Source: Bacillota bacterium
GTDB taxonomy: Bacteria; Bacillota; Negativicutes; Sporomusales; UBA7701
Length of the DNA stretch: 13,989 bases
Reading direction: 5' to 3'
Assembly: GCA_023415075.1 (NCBI GenBank)
Contig: JAEZLU010000282.1
Location: 1 to 13,989 of the forward strand
Position 1 is the first letter of the stretch, and each line of letters opens with the position of its first letter. The position numbers and the translations under genes are program-made. A model generated the notes under the pieces. The model ran no database searches. It worked only from the letters and a program-made list of their open reading frames with translations, and was not told where the DNA came from. Positions 12,829 through 13,989 of this stretch are shown piece by piece.

Positions 12829-13356
12829 TCAGAAGCCTGCCATCATCAGGCCGATCAGCGTTTTGCCGTCGTTGATTTTTTTCGCGGCCAGCATTTCTTT
12901 GATTTCAGCCGGCGTGTAGTGGCCGACAGCCAAAAATTCGTCCTCGTCGAGCCGCTGGGCGGTGGCGGTGAGGTCCCGCGCCAGGTAGAGGTACATTATT
13001 TCGTCGGTGAAGCCGGGGCCGGTGTAGAAGGTGGCCAGGTGCTCGAGCCTGCCGGTCTTGAAACCGGTTTCTTCCTCAAGTTCGCGGTGGGCGCAAACTT
13101 CCGGCTGTTCTCCTTTGTCGAGCTTGCCGGCGGGAATCTCCAGTAGCACTTCCTGCACAGGGTAGCGATACTGGCGGACCAACACAACCTTGCCTTCGGC
13201 GGTCACCGGTACGATGGCGACCGCGCCCGGATGCTCGACCACTTCGCGGGTGGCCTCGTGGCCGTTTGGCAGGCGGACCCGGTCAAACCTCATTTTGAGC
13301 ACTTTGCCGGTGAATACCGTCTTTTTTTCGATAAGTTCTTCATGCAGTGTAGACAT
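12829..13356 (-). CDS. nudF: ADP-ribose pyrophosphatase (Nudix hydrolase)
   Basis: Hydrolyses ADP-ribose to AMP and ribose 5-phosphate, in the cytoplasm. It has 175 residues, the normal length. The Nudix box is perfect at residues 77-99 (G-x5-E-x7-RELEEETGF), preceded by QYRYPVQEVLLEIPAG, the pattern typical of the ADP-ribose branch, with a Pro-Gly-Phe loop about 17 residues after the box. ATG at 13356 has GGGAGGT 6 nt upstream; the longer frame to 13419 lacks this and would overlap the divergent small gene region. It starts the nudF-endoQ pair. The divergent plus-strand gene at 13422 has its promoter candidate in the same 65-bp gap. Confidence 0.95.
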   Translation of the reverse strand: MSTLHEELIEKKTVFTGKVLKMRFDRVRLPNGHEATREVVEHPGAVAIVPVTAEGKVVLVRQYRYPVQEVLLEIPAGKLDKGEQPEVCAHRELEEETGFKTGRLEHLATFYTGPGFTDEIMYLYLARDLTATAQRLDEDEFLAVGHYTPAEIKEMLAAKKINDGKTLIGLMMAGF

Positions 13357-13370
13357 TAAAGTACCTCCCG

Positions 13371-13399
13371 GTATATTTTCGCTGCCCCGCCCATATATT
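13371..13399 (+). promoter_or_regulatory. Candidate sigma-E-type promoter for the mciZ-like gene
   Basis: GTATATT (13371-13377), 14 nt, CATATATT (13392-13399). Against KMATATT, 13-15 nt, CATACAMT this is 6 of 7 and 6 of 8. The predicted start near 13406 leaves a short leader of about 16 nt that still holds the ribosome site. A sigma-A alternative, TAGACA (13350-13355), 16 nt, TATATT (13372-13377), matches 5 of 6 in each box. Confidence 0.5.
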
Positions 13400-13421
13400 A
13401 CCTCAGGGGAGGCGGACAAGC

Positions 13422-13550
13422 ATGCAGGTCATAATCACCAATAAAGGTTTGTACTTTTTCGGCAAGGCCAAGGACTTCCGTCCCTGGTTGCGCCGTCTGG
13501 CCGCCGGCCAGACGGCCCTAGCCGAGCATCTACGGCTCAGCTTGCACTAG
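13422..13550 (+). CDS. mciZ: Candidate MciZ, mother-cell inhibitor of FtsZ (42 aa)
   Basis: The only plus-strand gene. It encodes 42 residues behind GGGGAGG with 9-nt spacing. The protein begins MQVIITNKGLYFFGKAKDFR, followed by PWLRRLAAG. From memory, Bacillus MciZ (40 residues) begins MKVHRMPKGVVLVGKAWEIR; both share Met1, Val3, Lys8, Gly9, Gly14, Lys15, Ala16 and Arg20, with a Leu at 23. Arg20 is, as I recall, needed for FtsZ binding. MciZ caps the minus end of FtsZ filaments and stops Z-ring assembly in the mother cell. The gene lies beside nudF, as I recall for Bacillus, and has a sigma-E-like promoter, matching mother-cell expression. It diverges from nudF and converges on the NTPase gene. 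The second half is not similar to MciZ. Confidence 0.7.
   Translation: MQVIITNKGLYFFGKAKDFRPWLRRLAAGQTALAEHLRLSLH
13492..13516. repeat. Perfect 11-bp inverted repeat inside the mciZ-like gene
   Basis: GCCGTCTGGCC (13492-13502), a 3-nt GCC spacer, GGCCAGACGGC (13506-13516). As RNA it would form a very stable hairpin (10-11 bp, nearly all GC) in the middle of the small coding region. No T run follows on either strand, so it is not a standard terminator. Confidence 0.85.
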
Positions 13551-13557
13551 GTTTTCG

Positions 13558-13989
13558 TTATTCCATCCAAGGGTACTGGGTGTAGGGTTTCAGAACGAAG
13601 ACCGGATAGGGCACCGATACTTGGCCGGCCAACCAGTGAGGCACCACCACCCAGTTCACTGGCAAACCGAGTTCGGCCGCCGCCGCCTCGGTTATCGCCA
13701 GGCCATCGAGGATAAGCTGTGGCGTCGTTTCGGCAGCCAGGTTGGTGTTGCTGACAAGGCCGGTGACTTTTAGGCGGGAGACGCCACTGATCCTCCAGCA
13801 GGCGTCGACGATGGCCGGCGCCGTGCTGGTGAACGGCCGGCGGGTATTGACGACAAGCAGAGCCTGGTAGGGATTTTCGGCAAACTTGCGGTTGAGCTGG
13901 CCGAGCACGATGGCCGATTCGCCGCCGCCGACGTCCATCACCACCTGGCAGTCTTCCTGATAGAGCACCCTAGTCAGGTCATGGGGCAT
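13558..13989 (-). CDS. C-terminal part of a probable MinD/ParA-like NTPase, cut by the window edge
   Basis: At least 143 residues are visible, open to the right edge. The Met at 13989 is probably internal. A Walker B-like strand with a Gly-rich turn (VVMDVGGGES, about residues 16-25 of the visible part) is followed by a hydrophobic strand ending in a VNTRRPFT motif, then SRLKVTGLVSNTNLAAETT and a later ITEAAAAELGLPV. The Asn-rich VSNTNL resembles the base-recognition region of MinD/ParA/Mrp-type proteins. The Walker A motif would lie outside the window, so ATP binding cannot be seen. The partner or cargo is unknown. It converges on the mciZ-like gene, with 7 bp between the two stop codons and no room for a separate terminator. 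Confidence 0.6.
   Translation of the reverse strand: MPHDLTRVLYQEDCQVVMDVGGGESAIVLGQLNRKFAENPYQALLVVNTRRPFTSTAPAIVDACWRISGVSRLKVTGLVSNTNLAAETTPQLILDGLAITEAAAAELGLPVNWVVVPHWLAGQVSVPYPVFVLKPYTQYPWME

Noticed and set aside
12828..13421. Sigma-A promoter for nudF on the minus strand (TTGTCC, 16 nt, TATATG in the gap)
   Set aside because: Only 4 of 6 positions match in each box, and the gap already holds a better divergent candidate; too weak to annotate.
1..13989. CRISPR array, insertion sequence, phage or toxin-antitoxin module
   Set aside because: No spaced repeats, terminal inverted repeats with a transposase, phage genes or toxin-antitoxin pairs are present. xerD belongs to the conserved chromosomal set, so it is not evidence of an integrated element.

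Overview
The window is a sporulation locus from an endospore-forming member of the Bacillota, GC-rich (by eye about 60%). The gene order nudF, endoQ, spoIIM, a small membrane protein, xerD, deoB, pdp, dacF, spoIIAA-spoIIAB-sigF, then spoVA follows the conserved nudF-to-spoVA region of Bacillus and Clostridia. High GC and the reduced spoVA set (no spoVAA or spoVAB visible) suggest Clostridia or Negativicutes rather than Bacillus. That placement is a guess from gene content; no phylogeny was run. Twenty of the 21 genes called lie on the minus strand, so the window reads biologically from right to left.

Right end (13989 to 10536): the C-terminal part of a probable MinD/ParA-like NTPase; a 42-codon plus-strand gene that I identify as a candidate mciZ (mother-cell inhibitor of FtsZ); nudF and an endonuclease Q family gene, nearly overlapping; spoIIM; and a small single-pass membrane protein in the position of Bacillus yqzK. 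Middle (10459 to 5725): xerD, deoB and pdp, probably one transcript, then dacF as its own unit between two terminators. Left (5623 to 1): the spoIIA operon with its terminator; an unrecognised 80-residue membrane-anchored protein; a dodecin; then spoVAC, spoVAD and spoVAE, two unrecognised genes, and a spoVAEA gene cut by the window edge.

Much of the window serves sporulation. SpoIIAA, SpoIIAB and sigma-F form the forespore switch. SpoIIM works in engulfment. DacF trims spore peptidoglycan. The SpoVA proteins move dipicolinic acid into the forespore and release it at germination. Candidate promoters read by eye fit this cascade: sigma-H-like boxes before spoIIAA and before xerD, a sigma-F-like box before dacF, and sigma-E-like boxes before spoIIM, the mciZ candidate and the dodecin gene. 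These are pattern matches, not measurements.

The least explained parts are the mciZ candidate, the two genes inside the spoVA cluster (a polytopic membrane protein and a Q/G/S-rich protein with a C-terminal coiled coil), and a 20-bp direct repeat flanking the small membrane-anchored gene. No CRISPR array, insertion sequence, tRNA or rRNA gene was seen, and no stretch longer than 300 bases lacks a gene.
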